Of a DNA stretch of 45,077 nt, positions 16,185 to 24,752 are shown in pieces. The stretch spans positions 1 through 45,077 of the forward strand of contig CAZPRY010000031.1 in assembly GCA_964589175.1 (NCBI GenBank). Direction: 5' to 3'. The position numbers and the translations under genes are program-made. Origin of the DNA: CAZPRY01 sp964589175. Its GTDB lineage: Bacteria; Fidelibacterota; UBA2242. A model generated the notes under the pieces. The model was not told the origin of the DNA and did not search any database. It saw only the letters and a program-made list of their open reading frames with translations. Each line of letters begins with the position of its first letter. Within the stretch, counting starts at the first letter, position 1.

Positions 16185-16859
16185 TTATTGTTTTGTACTG
16201 ATTCTGCCATTATCCAATAGGAGTAATTTGTGAGATCGGGCCGCGATATCCGGATTATGGGTGGCAATGATAAATGTTGTCCGGTACTTTTCATTTAATT
16301 CCAGGAGCAATTCAATCAACATAGCACTATTTTGAACGTCTAAGTTCCCGGAAGGTTCATCCGCCAGCACAACCAAGGGATTATTAATGAGCGCTCTGGC
16401 GACGGCTACCCGTTGCCTTTCCCCTCCGGAAAGCGCAGCCGGGCGATGATGAATTCTGGATCCCAAACCAACCCTTTCCAGGATATCGGTGGCTCGTTGT
16501 TCATTCTCCGGCGTGAATTTATTACCGTAAATCAGAGTAGGAATGAGTACGTTTTCGAGTGCCGTAAATTCGGGTAAAAGATGATGAAACTGGAAAACAA
16601 ATCCGATGTGAGTGTTTCTGAAGCGGGCGATTTCCTTCTCATTCAGTTTGAACGGTTCCTGGTTATTATAACAAATCTCTCCTCCGTCAGGCTGTTCCAG
16701 GGTTCCCATGATGTTCAGGAGTGTGGATTTCCCGATACCGGACGGTCCCATGATCGAAACAACCTCACCGCTCTCTATTTCGAAGCTGATATCTTTGAGG
16801 ACCGATATCTCCGTGCCATCGTTGAAAAAGGATTTTTTTACATCTTTGACTTTAATCAT
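16185..16859 (-). CDS. lolD: Lipoprotein-releasing ABC transporter ATP-binding protein LolD
   Basis: 224 residues of ABC ATPase: Walker A GPSGIGKST (38-46), Q-loop FQFHHLLPEFTALENV, signature LSGGERQR (143-150), Walker B VVLADEP with GNLD after it, and the H-loop ATHNP. The FQFHHLLPEF segment and length fit the LolD/MacB-type subgroup. LolD powers release of outer-membrane lipoproteins from the inner membrane through the LolC/E permease to LolA. The gene starts 7 bases after the stop of a LolC/E gene, and a second LolC/E gene lies just upstream, giving a complete LolCDE set. LolA and LolB are not in this window. An alternative is an FtsX-type export of something other than lipoproteins, which is unlikely given the two neighbouring permeases. 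Confidence 0.93.
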   Translation of the reverse strand: MIKVKDVKKSFFNDGTEISVLKDISFEIESGEVVSIMGPSGIGKSTLLNIMGTLEQPDGGEICYNNQEPFKLNEKEIARFRNTHIGFVFQFHHLLPEFTALENVLIPTLIYGNKFTPENEQRATDILERVGLGSRIHHRPAALSGGERQRVAVARALINNPLVVLADEPSGNLDVQNSAMLIELLLELNEKYRTTFIIATHNPDIAARSHKLLLLDNGRISTKQ

Positions 16860-16866
16860 GTTTACT

Positions 16867-18102
16867 CTATTTTTCGTATTGAATCGCTTCCAGGGGCATC
16901 AATTTGCTGACTCTCCAACTGGGATAAAAAGTACCCAAAAAGATAAGCAGGAGGCCGGCAACGAGAACCCAAAAAACATCCCAGACATGGACTTCTACGG
17001 GAAGATAGGGAATAAAATAGACGGGTGGTAAGGGAATAATCCGGTAGGTCTGTTGTATCAGGCAAATTGCCAACGAGATAATTAACCCAAACACAAGTCC
17101 GGCACTGCCGGTGATAAATCCCAGGCGAAGGAAAATTCCCTGAATATGACCACCATTCATGCCAAGCGCCTGCAGCATACCGATTTCACGTATCTTTTCC
17201 ATAACCAACATAATCAGCGAACTCGTCAGGTTGAAAATGGCCACCAGGATTATAAAACAAAGCGCAGCGAAACTCCCGTATTTTTCAAGTTTCATGGCGC
17301 CGAAGAGTGTTTTGTGTAAATCTTCCCAACTTGAAATAACGAACTCATTGCTCAGGTTAGATTCGAGCTTGCTCTTAATAGTTTCAATCTTTTTGTACTG
17401 TCCGAATTTTATGTCAATACCGGTATAACCGTCTTGCATCTCAAAAATTCTCTGTCCCTGTTTCAGATCGATAAATGCCAGATTGTCATCATAATCGAAA
17501 AGATCCAGCCGAAATACACCGCTAAGTACGAACCGGCCGACGTATGGCACCGCAAAGCTGCTGCTGATTTTCAATGGATTGACGACATTAACGGTGTCAC
17601 CAATATACAAACCGAGTCGATCGGCCAGGCGAAATCCGACGAGAATGCCCGGTAATTCGGACACCGCACTCTGATAACTGCGTGATCCTTTGAAGATCGA
17701 AGACTCCAAAGCGAGTTGTTGTTCCAGAGCGATTTCGTCGATCGCTTTCACCCGGACTACGGCATCATTCCCCTCAGAGGACAGGACCGATTTTTTAAGC
17801 ACAAATGGATGCACGGAGCTTATATCCTCTTCTGAAAGGATATTTTCGATCATGCCGATATCTTCTGCGCCAAGATTCTTTCCGGTGATGCGAATGTGGG
17901 ATTCGAGGTCAATCACACGCGTGGAAATTTCCCGTTCAAATCCGTTTAAGACGCTCAGCGTCACCATCAGAGCGAAGGTGCCGATTGCGATCCCGAACAC
18001 GGAAACATATGACGTGAAAGAAATCAACCCGGTCCGCTTCTTAGAGCGGAAATAGCGGAAGGCGATCCAGGTCAGAAGATTTTTATTCATAACGCAACGC
18101 AT
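16867..18102 (-). CDS. LolC/LolE-family lipoprotein-releasing permease (second copy)
   Basis: Up to 411 residues; ATG at 18090 (MNKNLLTWIAFRYFRSKK) is as likely a start as ATG 18102. The architecture is the four-helix LolC/E type: one N-terminal helix (SFTSYVSVFGIAIGTFALMV), a ~200-residue periplasmic domain, then three C-terminal helices beginning at FAALCFIILVAIFNLTSSLI, with the conserved IREIGMLQALGM coupling region that docks on LolD. Together with the neighbouring permease and LolD it would extract lipoproteins from the inner membrane. It overlaps the preceding permease gene by up to 20 bases and is followed by lolD after 7 bases. Which of the two permeases corresponds to LolC and which to LolE cannot be said from the sequence alone. 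Confidence 0.92.
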   Translation of the reverse strand: MRCVMNKNLLTWIAFRYFRSKKRTGLISFTSYVSVFGIAIGTFALMVTLSVLNGFEREISTRVIDLESHIRITGKNLGAEDIGMIENILSEEDISSVHPFVLKKSVLSSEGNDAVVRVKAIDEIALEQQLALESSIFKGSRSYQSAVSELPGILVGFRLADRLGLYIGDTVNVVNPLKISSSFAVPYVGRFVLSGVFRLDLFDYDDNLAFIDLKQGQRIFEMQDGYTGIDIKFGQYKKIETIKSKLESNLSNEFVISSWEDLHKTLFGAMKLEKYGSFAALCFIILVAIFNLTSSLIMLVMEKIREIGMLQALGMNGGHIQGIFLRLGFITGSAGLVFGLIISLAICLIQQTYRIIPLPPVYFIPYLPVEVHVWDVFWVLVAGLLLIFLGTFYPSWRVSKLMPLEAIQYEK

Positions 18103-19303
18103 CCGCCGGGGAAAGTTTCACAGCCTTCAAAGATGGATAAACCGTCGCAATTACCGTAAATATTATCATTGTCAAGCCAACAATTACAAATTGGCTCCAT
18201 TTCAGCAGAACCGGCAATTGACTCATAAAATACACATCTTTTGGAAGAGAGATGATACCGAAACGCATCTGCAGCCAGGCTATCCCAACGGTCAGCAAAA
18301 ATCCCAGAAACACTCCTGTAAAACCGATCATCAGACCTTCGTATAAGAAGATACGCGTTACCTGGTTCCGATTGATTCCCATGCTCTTTAAAACGCCGAT
18401 ATCTCTCATTTTTTCGATTACGATCATCATCAGGGAACTCACCAGATTGAAGATGGCGACGATAGCAATCAGCCCGAAAACAATCATGATCGGTAAACGC
18501 TGAACCCGAAGCCATTCGAAAAGATTGCTGTGCAGGTCGTTCCAGGTCAAAGCGTGATAGGGAAATCCAAGCGAATCGTTTATCCTGGCGGCAACCTCAT
18601 TGGCTTTGAGCGGGTCGTCCAGAATAATCTGATATCCTGAGAATCGTGGACCCATTTCAAAGAGTTTCTGGGCTGCATGAAGGCTCGTATAAATAAAGAT
18701 ATCGTCATAATCGGAAATACCGGAATCGTAAATCCCCGAAAGCGTAAACCTTCCGATTTTAGGACGTTTTCCCAGGTCCTTGCGGCCGAATAATACGAAA
18801 AGATAGATTTGATCGCCAAGTTCGACGTCCAGCAGTTGGGCAAGTTTTCTGCCGATAACGACACCATCCCGATCGTCTTCAAGATCGAATTTCAATTCTC
18901 CATCTACGATGAAGCGATCGACATTCAGCGTTTTACGGATATCATTTTCGTCAATTCCTTCGACAATAACACCGTCGGCTTCCTGACCATGCCGGATCAT
19001 CACGTTATTGTGAACGTAGGGCACATAATCGACTATTTCATCGTATTCCGACAGCATATTCTCAATCATCCGCGTCGAATCGATCGACTCATTATAAAAA
19101 AGACGCAAGCGGATATGCGCGTCGAAGCCCATCAATTTACTCTTGACTTCACGCTCAAATCCATTCAGAATCGAAATCGTCAGAATCAGTGCGGCGACGC
19201 CGACAGCCAGCCCGATAATCGATATTATACTGATAAAAGAGATATAACCGATTTTGTGGCGACTAAATAGGTGTCGCTTGGCGATAAAAAAAGGTAGAGA
19301 CAT
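18083..19303 (-). CDS. LolC/LolE-family lipoprotein-releasing permease (first copy)
   Basis: 406 residues with the same plan as its downstream paralogue: N-terminal IAKRHLFSRHKIGYISFISI with a helix (IIGLAVGVAALILTISILNGFE), a periplasmic domain, and a C-terminal FtsX-type helix bundle containing VIEKMRDIGVLKSMGI and LFEWLRVQRLPIMIVFG. The two copies keep the phrase ILNGFEREV(or I) and YDSGISDYDD/DLFDYDDNL in equivalent places, so they arose by duplication and probably form the heterodimer of LolCDE. The gene starts 9 bases after lysS stops and is therefore in one transcription unit with prfB and lysS. Two predicted lipoproteins elsewhere in the window (7510-10773, 22993-23745) are potential substrates. 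Confidence 0.92.
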   Translation of the reverse strand: MSLPFFIAKRHLFSRHKIGYISFISIISIIGLAVGVAALILTISILNGFEREVKSKLMGFDAHIRLRLFYNESIDSTRMIENMLSEYDEIVDYVPYVHNNVMIRHGQEADGVIVEGIDENDIRKTLNVDRFIVDGELKFDLEDDRDGVVIGRKLAQLLDVELGDQIYLFVLFGRKDLGKRPKIGRFTLSGIYDSGISDYDDIFIYTSLHAAQKLFEMGPRFSGYQIILDDPLKANEVAARINDSLGFPYHALTWNDLHSNLFEWLRVQRLPIMIVFGLIAIVAIFNLVSSLMMIVIEKMRDIGVLKSMGINRNQVTRIFLYEGLMIGFTGVFLGFLLTVGIAWLQMRFGIISLPKDVYFMSQLPVLLKWSQFVIVGLTMIIFTVIATVYPSLKAVKLSPADALRYE

Positions 19304-19312
19304 AGGCTGCGA

Positions 19313-20812
19313 TCAAGTCCTCAGCTGCGGAAACAGGATTACGTCCTTGATGGATTGCTGATTTGTGAAAAGCATTACAAGCCGGTCAATCCCGACTCCC
19401 ACTCCGCCTGTGGGAGGCATGCCGTATTCCATGGCTGTCACGAAATCTTCATCCATGGTCTGGGCTTCCTCATCTCCAAGTTCGCTGAGTTTTTTTTGTT
19501 CCTCTAGACGGTTTCGCTGGTCAAAAGGATCATTGAGTTCGCTGAAGGCATTTGCGAATTCCTTGCCCGAGATATAGAGTTCGAATCTTTCGACGATTCT
19601 TGGATCGCCGTCCCGCTTGGGCTTGGCTAGAGGAGATATCTCGACGGGATAATCCATGACGAAAGTCGGTTGGATCAGATGAGGCTCGACAAAGTTATCG
19701 AAAATCAGTTCGATGAATTTGCCATACTGGTACCCCGGCTTTATGTCCAGTCCCTTTTCGACGCAGAACTCTCTGAGTCCATTTACGTCGAAAGTACTGA
19801 TATCCTTACCGGTGTATTCTTGCAGAAGATCGAACATTTTTATCCTGGTGAACGGTTTATCGAAACGGATCAGATGTTCGCCAAATTCATATTCGTCTTG
19901 GCCGAGTTTCTGAGCAATAAAGCGGAAGTACTCTTCCACAAAATCCATGAGATAGTGATAATCGACATAGGTTTGGTAGAATTCCAGCAGTGTAAATTCC
20001 GGATTATGAGTGCGATCCAATCCCTCATTGCGAAAATTTTTACCAATCTCGTAAACCTTTTCAAAACCACCGATAATCAGGCGCTTTAAATAGAGTTCCA
20101 CGGCGATCCGAAGAAAGAAATTTCGATCCAGAGCATTATAGAATGTTTTAAATGGCCGGGCATTGGCGCCGCCGTAGATGGGCTGCAGGCTCGGCGTCTC
20201 GACTTCCAGGAATTCATATCCGTTCAGGAAATCTCGCGTCCACTGAATGATTTTGCTGCGGGTTTTAAAGACATCCTTGACGGAGGGATTCACAATCAGA
20301 TCCAGGTATCGCTGGCGGTAGCGCTGTTCCTTATCGGTGAAAGCGTCAAAAACGTTGCCGTCCTTCTCCTTTACGACCGGTATCGGGCGAATATTCTTCG
20401 ATAACAGCTGCAACTCTTCGGCATAGATCGTGATCTCGCCGGTGCGGGTCTTAAAGACTTTACCGATTATTCCGATGATATCACCGATATCCAGAAGTTT
20501 GAAGAGTTGATACGCGTTTTCACCGATTTTGCCCTCCTGCACATAAACCTGGATTTTGCCGTTTTCATCCTGGATGTGGCAGAAACTCGCGCGCCCCATC
20601 TTACGAATGGTCATCAACCGTCCAGGGATTTTCACCTCGGTTTTTTCGGCAAGTTCTTCGTAATGTTCGATGATTTCCGTACTGCTATGCGTCTTGGGAA
20701 ATCCGTATTCATAAGGCCTATACCCTAATTCACGGATCTTCTCGACTTTTTCCTGTCGGATCTGTAATATTTCAGAGAGGGACCGCCCTTCTTCGTGAAC
20801 CTGATTTTCCAA
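19313..20812 (-). CDS. lysS: Lysyl-tRNA synthetase, class II
   Basis: 499 residues, full length. An N-terminal OB-fold anticodon-binding domain (about 60-170, with GRLMTIRKMGRASFCHIQDE) is followed by the class II catalytic core: motif 1 region FLEVETPSLQPIYGGANA, motif 2 EIGKNFRNEGLDRTHNPEFT, and motif 3 GMPPTGGVGVGIDRLVML. It charges tRNA-Lys in the cytoplasm. The start codon is TTG at 20812, supported by AGGAG about 10 bases upstream and by the absence of an in-frame ATG before the conserved region. It follows prfB by 14 bases, the prfB-lysS order familiar from many bacteria, and precedes the first LolC/E gene by 9 bases. Confidence 0.97.
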   Translation of the reverse strand: MENQVHEEGRSLSEILQIRQEKVEKIRELGYRPYEYGFPKTHSSTEIIEHYEELAEKTEVKIPGRLMTIRKMGRASFCHIQDENGKIQVYVQEGKIGENAYQLFKLLDIGDIIGIIGKVFKTRTGEITIYAEELQLLSKNIRPIPVVKEKDGNVFDAFTDKEQRYRQRYLDLIVNPSVKDVFKTRSKIIQWTRDFLNGYEFLEVETPSLQPIYGGANARPFKTFYNALDRNFFLRIAVELYLKRLIIGGFEKVYEIGKNFRNEGLDRTHNPEFTLLEFYQTYVDYHYLMDFVEEYFRFIAQKLGQDEYEFGEHLIRFDKPFTRIKMFDLLQEYTGKDISTFDVNGLREFCVEKGLDIKPGYQYGKFIELIFDNFVEPHLIQPTFVMDYPVEISPLAKPKRDGDPRIVERFELYISGKEFANAFSELNDPFDQRNRLEEQKKLSELGDEEAQTMDEDFVTAMEYGMPPTGGVGVGIDRLVMLFTNQQSIKDVILFPQLRT

Positions 20813-20826
20813 TATCTATAGTTCTC

Positions 20827-21925
20827 CTATTTTACGTTCATTACAAGATATGCGCGTAAGAATTCATCGATATCTCCGTCCATGACCGCCTGGATATTGC
20901 CGGTTTCGCATTTTGTCCTGTGGTCCTTTACCATTGTGTATGGTTGAAACACATAAGAACGAATTTGATTGCCCCACGAAATATCCTTCTTGCTCTTCTC
21001 GAATTCCGATTTCTCTTTGTCCTGCACCTCTTTGAAATGCTGGTACAGGCGGGCTTTCAGGATCTTCATAGCCGTGGCTTTATTCTTAAACTGAGACCGT
21101 TCATTCTGACACTGAACAACGATTCCGGTCGGTAAATGGGTGATGCGAATGGCGGAATCCGTCTTATTCACGTGTTGGCCGCCGGCGCCACTGGCACGAT
21201 AAGTATCGATCTTAAGGTCATCCTGATTGATTTCCACCTCGATATTATCATCGACTTCCGGATAGACGAAAATGGACGCAAAAGATGTATGCCTGCGGTG
21301 ATTCGAATCGAACGGCGAGATTCGGACAAGGCGGTGGATACCGGCCTCGGCTTTCAGATATCCATAGGCGTGTTCGCCTTTGATTTCGATGGAGACATCC
21401 TTTATCCCCGCCTCATCGCCTTCCAGAAGGTTCATGATCTTTCCTTCCATTCCCGAACGCTCAATCCAGCGCATGTACATCCGTAGCAACATTTCTGCCC
21501 AATCTTGCGATTCGGTGCCCCCGGCTCCCGGATGGATGGTCATGATGGCATTTTTATCGTCATCCTCGCCGCCGAGCAGTGACTCCATCTCCATCTTATC
21601 GATTTTCGCTGCCAGATCGATCATCATCTGATTCATTTCCGGTTGCAAGGATTCGTCGTTTTCCTCTTTGACGAGTTGATAAAAATCCTGCAAATCGGTA
21701 AATGCATCGCTAATAGCACGAAACCGACTCAAGTCGGTTTCGATGCGTCGCATTTGCTGCAATGTCGTTTGGGCTTTGTCCTGATCAGCCCAAAAATCAT
21801 TCTCGGCTATCTGTCCCTGGTAGATATTGAGTTGACGCTGTTTATTCTCAACGTCAAAGGAACCTCCGTAGTTCGGTGATTCTGGGCTCCATCTGGCTGA
21901 TTTCATTACTGAGATCGGTGATCAT
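20827..21925 (-). CDS. prfB: Peptide chain release factor 2, expressed by programmed +1 frameshift
   Basis: Reads UGA and UAA stop codons and hydrolyses the nascent peptide. The conserved frame from 21855 to 20827 encodes the tripeptide anticodon SPF and the catalytic GGQ (residues 248-250 of the frameshifted product). In the downstream frame alone the first start codon gives an N-terminus (MKSARWSPESPNYGGS) that does not resemble RF2. In the other frame ATG 21925 gives 23 codons, MITDLSNEISQ...RRFL, ending CTT TGA. A +1 slip at CTT TGA C skips T21856 and continues DVENKQRQLN, restoring the usual RF2 N-terminal helix and giving 365 residues. A GGAGG Shine-Dalgarno-like stimulator sits 3 bases upstream of CTT. 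The coding sequence is therefore join of 21925-21857 and 21855-20827. RF2 level would autoregulate its own synthesis. It lies 14 bases after the Lrp-type gene and 14 bases before lysS. Confidence 0.95.
21853..21867 (-). promoter_or_regulatory. prfB programmed +1 frameshift signal
   Basis: Minus-strand sequence GGAGG-TTC-CTT-TGA-C (21867-21853). The internal Shine-Dalgarno-like GGAGG three bases before the slippery CTT, the in-frame TGA and the following C are exactly the elements of the well-known bacterial RF2 autoregulatory site. Confidence 0.95.
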
Positions 21926-21939
21926 AAGTCGCTGAAAAC

Positions 21940-22407
21940 CTATTTCTTGATAATAGATTCGGACGGCATCAACGCCGAAAAATCCTTGTACTTCGACAGT
22001 ACAATATAGGTACGGGTCTGAAGTACACCGGGCCAGGACTGGACTTCGGAAAGTAATTTCTCAAGCGTCGAAGTATTATCCGTCTGAATTTTCAATAAAT
22101 GCGAACCCTCACCCGTTATGGAATGACATTCGATAACGTCACTGCATTCCCGGCTTCTTCTGATAAACTCATCATAATTTTTCGAAGGCGACGTAACTAC
22201 AAAAACAAAGGCGGTGACGTCTTTGCCGATTGCAGAATTATTAACCTTGGCATGATAACCATCAATAATGCCCTTCTTCTCCAACTTTCTCATTCTCTCA
22301 CTGACAGCCGGGATGGTGAGTCCAACTTTTTCAGCGATTTTGTTTCTCTGAATGCGTCCATCCTCTTGAAGGATTTTCAGAATCTGTACATCAATCTGAT
22401 CAATCAT
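21940..22407 (-). CDS. Lrp/AsnC-family transcriptional regulator
   Basis: 155 residues. The N-terminal winged HTH is classical: IDQIDVQILKILQEDGRIQR (1-22), then KIAEKVGLTIPAVSERMRKLEKKGII. The C-terminal half is the RAM/AsnC ligand-binding ferredoxin-like domain, with DVTAFVFVVT, the ECHSITGEGSHLLKI core and the C-terminal VLQTRTYIVLS strand. Such proteins form octamers that sense amino acids and control amino-acid metabolism or transport. An AGGAG ribosome site precedes ATG 22407 by 8 bases. It lies between the SLBB gene (63-base gap) and prfB (14 bases), so its own promoter could be in that 63-base gap, but none is clear. The target genes are not known. Confidence 0.93.
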   Translation of the reverse strand: MIDQIDVQILKILQEDGRIQRNKIAEKVGLTIPAVSERMRKLEKKGIIDGYHAKVNNSAIGKDVTAFVFVVTSPSKNYDEFIRRSRECSDVIECHSITGEGSHLLKIQTDNTSTLEKLLSEVQSWPGVLQTRTYIVLSKYKDFSALMPSESIIKK

Positions 22408-22470
22408 TGCACTACTCCTATTGTTAAATGTCCAAGTTGTTACGTTCGTTTTGAGATTTGATTTTTACCT

Positions 22471-22983
22471 CTATCTTGATAAATAATACTGTATCAAGGC
22501 ATACATAGAAACCAAATTGATTGCTTGCTGTGTCCATGATAAGGACGTTAAAACATATTGGGTCGGTTTCACCGGCACGACAATCGTGTCGTCCGGTTGA
22601 ATAATCGGAATCAGGTCGCTATTACCCGTATTTATAAATTCCTTGACATCAACTGTCAGCACCTGAGTATCTCCCTCCTCAAGGTGGGAGGATATGATCT
22701 TAATCTTCGATAATTTTGCATTATTGGTCGGGCCACCGGCCGATGATAAAAGTTCAATAAGGTCCACACCGATGGGAACTTCATAGACGCCCGGTTGTCT
22801 CACCTCACCCCAGACTTTGACCGTTATCATGAGAGCATCGGCTCCCGGTGTAAAAATATAGCGTGAAGCGGTTCTTTTTTCTCCGGCTCTCGAACTTTTA
22901 ATCGGCTTTTGAATGTCCTGCCCATAAGCTGCTGTCATTAGGGTCACCAGTAACAATAAAATGTAAGATAATGTTCTCTTCAT
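22471..22983 (-). CDS. Exported SLBB-domain protein
   Basis: 170 residues. A signal peptide (KRTLSYILLLLVTLMTAAYG) is followed by a short linker and one SLBB beta-grasp domain (about 50-137) with the characteristic VKVWGEVRQPGVYEVP, LIELLSSAGGPT and IIQPDDTIVVP. A hydrophobic stretch near 144-168 (TSLSWTQQAINLVSMYALIQ) may anchor the C-terminus. SLBB domains occur in Wza/GfcE-type polysaccharide export proteins, but here the export-domain partner, Wzc and glycosyltransferases are all absent. The gene begins 9 bases after the FN3 lipoprotein gene in the porU-porV unit, which suggests a periplasmic or outer-membrane accessory role in secretion or in attaching the secreted cargo to a glycan; this is inference. 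The ribosome site AAAGGGAG precedes ATG 22983. Confidence 0.85.
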   Translation of the reverse strand: MKRTLSYILLLLVTLMTAAYGQDIQKPIKSSRAGEKRTASRYIFTPGADALMITVKVWGEVRQPGVYEVPIGVDLIELLSSAGGPTNNAKLSKIKIISSHLEEGDTQVLTVDVKEFINTGNSDLIPIIQPDDTIVVPVKPTQYVLTSLSWTQQAINLVSMYALIQYYLSR

Positions 22984-22992
22984 TTTCTCCCT

Positions 22993-23745
22993 TTATTCAG
23001 TCGCAAAATATCCCCAGAATGATTCTGAGCCTGCAAGGTCTACATTATTTCTATCAACTAGTGCTATCGCATCGACACGCCACTGATAACTGCTGCCGGA
23101 GTTTAAAGACGCTTGAATTGCTTGATTGTCAAAATTGTATCTGACACTCTGTGTCAAATCGCCGTAATTTGGTCGACTTAATCGAGAAATCCAAATAACT
23201 TCTTTAGTTTTTATATTAATAATTTTTATCACATATTCATAAGAAACGGTAGAAAAGTCGTACCATTTAAAGATTGGTTTTAGTTCTTGAATGTTTCCCA
23301 GTGGTTCAGTAAGGTCTACCTTTTCAATGATTTGATAACGAATTGTGTCCGATCTCGGGCTTTTGTTACCAGCGATATCGAAGGCTCTCAGATAATAGAA
23401 GTAATTGGTTTCCAGCCGCACTGAATCATCGATATAAAACGTATCGACTCCGCTGCTGGTAAAAACATCGATATCGGCGATATGGTCAAATCCGCTATCC
23501 GAACTAACACTTGTTCTGTATAATTCGTAGCCTGAGATATCATTATCCGGATTTTTATGCCATTGTAAAACTATGTAATCCCCCAGTGGATCGGCGTCGA
23601 TACCGCTCTCGACGGGAGATTCCGGCGCGGTTTTTTCCACCCAAACCGGGGTTGAAGGCGGTACCGGATCTTCAATATCTTTGCCGCACTGCACTGAGAC
23701 TAGTAAAATGCAGCCTATAAATATGATTTGGCGAAAACGTCTCAA
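22993..23745 (-). CDS. FN3-domain probable lipoprotein
   Basis: 250 residues starting TTG at 23745, overlapping the porV stop by 4 bases. The N-terminus is basic and hydrophobic and ends SVQC (Cys20); Gln before the Cys is not a perfect lipobox, so lipidation is probable but not certain. Residues ~55-140 form an FN3-like domain (IVLQWHKNPDNDISGYELYR...NYFYYLRAFDIAGNKS) with the same consensus as the seven repeats of the large lipoprotein at 7510-10773. The second half (KPIFKWYDFSTVSYEYVIKI ... SYQWRVDAI) looks like another beta-sandwich. It sits between porV and the SLBB gene in a tightly coupled unit, so it may be part of the secretion or attachment apparatus. No T9SS sorting domain is present. 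Confidence 0.82.
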   Translation of the reverse strand: MRRFRQIIFIGCILLVSVQCGKDIEDPVPPSTPVWVEKTAPESPVESGIDADPLGDYIVLQWHKNPDNDISGYELYRTSVSSDSGFDHIADIDVFTSSGVDTFYIDDSVRLETNYFYYLRAFDIAGNKSPRSDTIRYQIIEKVDLTEPLGNIQELKPIFKWYDFSTVSYEYVIKIINIKTKEVIWISRLSRPNYGDLTQSVRYNFDNQAIQASLNSGSSYQWRVDAIALVDRNNVDLAGSESFWGYFATE

Positions 23746-24752
23746 AACGTAATCCCCCCTCCAATTCTGTGACTGCTTCCCAGATCATGATTCATGTAGG
23801 CATAATCAAGATTTATCGGAATATGGGCCACCCGGATATTCAATCCCATTCCACAGGTAAAAGCAGTAATTCCCAATCCTGCCCGAAGCTGCAAGCGATC
23901 ATGATAATTGAATTCGATTCCGTAGCGAAATTTTTCATCGTAGCGTAGATTCTTCTCAATGCCAATGTTGATTTGGGACTGCCATTGTTCTATGGGTTGC
24001 TCAAGAGCAAACGAGACAAGGGCTGCGATTTTAATTTTATCCTGACGTTTTGAGTTCCAATAAATCGTCGTACCGGTGAGATCCCGGAGCGAAAGCCCTA
24101 CGCCGATTTTCCCAAGTTTACGGATATCGAATAATTCATCACCATCCACGCGAAACCGTCCACCAAGATCAATCCCCAGGCCATATCCCTTTAAATTATA
24201 CAAATTCTTTTGGATAAGTTTGAAACTGATTCCTAAAGGAATCTCCACCAGAAACTTGGAGTACCGCCATCCTAAATCGACAGTTCGGGAAGAAAAGCGG
24301 CCGAAAGTGAGTACTAGTGCATTCTCGGCATCCCCAAAAGTATCATAGACTTGACCGTTTAAGGTGATAATCGAATCTCTACGGTCGACGGGATCGGTAA
24401 CTTCTCGCAAAATGTCGGGGCGAATCGGAATGTCATCAACGCTGAATCGAAGCCAACTGGCAGCGATCGATGTCTTTTTTGAAACCGGCGCAGCAAAACC
24501 CAGATAATTCTGGTAGGCCATTCCGAAAAGGGAATGGTACATAAATCCGGCATATTTCTGCTTCACATAAGCAATTCCCGCCGGATTAGAGATTGCCGAA
24601 GTCGCACTGAAATCCAAAGCGCCCAGCGCGTTTCCCATCGCCAGAGCACGTGCGCTGACATCCAGGTCCATAAATGCACCCGCGTACTCGCCTCCGAATA
24701 GGACGTGCCCAAAGACGATGAAAGGAAATATTATTCTCGTTGCTCGTATCAT
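23742..24752 (-). CDS. porV: PorV-like outer-membrane protein of the type IX secretion system
   Basis: 336 residues; signal peptide, then the PorV/PorQ (UPF0164-related) signature GAFMDLDVSARALAMGNA and ATSAISNPAGIAYVKQKYAG, followed by repeated amphipathic strands of a ~14-stranded barrel related to FadL. PorV (LptO) is an integral outer-membrane T9SS component that escorts cargo from the secretion pore to the PorU sortase. The immediately adjacent gene is the C25-type PorU, and the two overlap by 4 bases (ATGA), the arrangement seen in known porU-porV loci. PorQ is a close paralogue, so PorQ identity cannot be excluded, but the neighbour favours PorV. Confidence 0.85.
   Translation of the reverse strand: MIRATRIIFPFIVFGHVLFGGEYAGAFMDLDVSARALAMGNALGALDFSATSAISNPAGIAYVKQKYAGFMYHSLFGMAYQNYLGFAAPVSKKTSIAASWLRFSVDDIPIRPDILREVTDPVDRRDSIITLNGQVYDTFGDAENALVLTFGRFSSRTVDLGWRYSKFLVEIPLGISFKLIQKNLYNLKGYGLGIDLGGRFRVDGDELFDIRKLGKIGVGLSLRDLTGTTIYWNSKRQDKIKIAALVSFALEQPIEQWQSQINIGIEKNLRYDEKFRYGIEFNYHDRLQLRAGLGITAFTCGMGLNIRVAHIPINLDYAYMNHDLGSSHRIGGGITF

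Noticed and set aside
20827..21906. prfB as a 359-residue frame starting MKSARW
   Set aside because: The N-terminus before the frameshift site is not RF2-like, while the upstream frame joined at CTT TGA C restores a normal RF2.
22471..22983. Capsule/exopolysaccharide export locus
   Set aside because: Only an SLBB domain is present; no Wza export domain, Wzc kinase, flippase or glycosyltransferase lies nearby.
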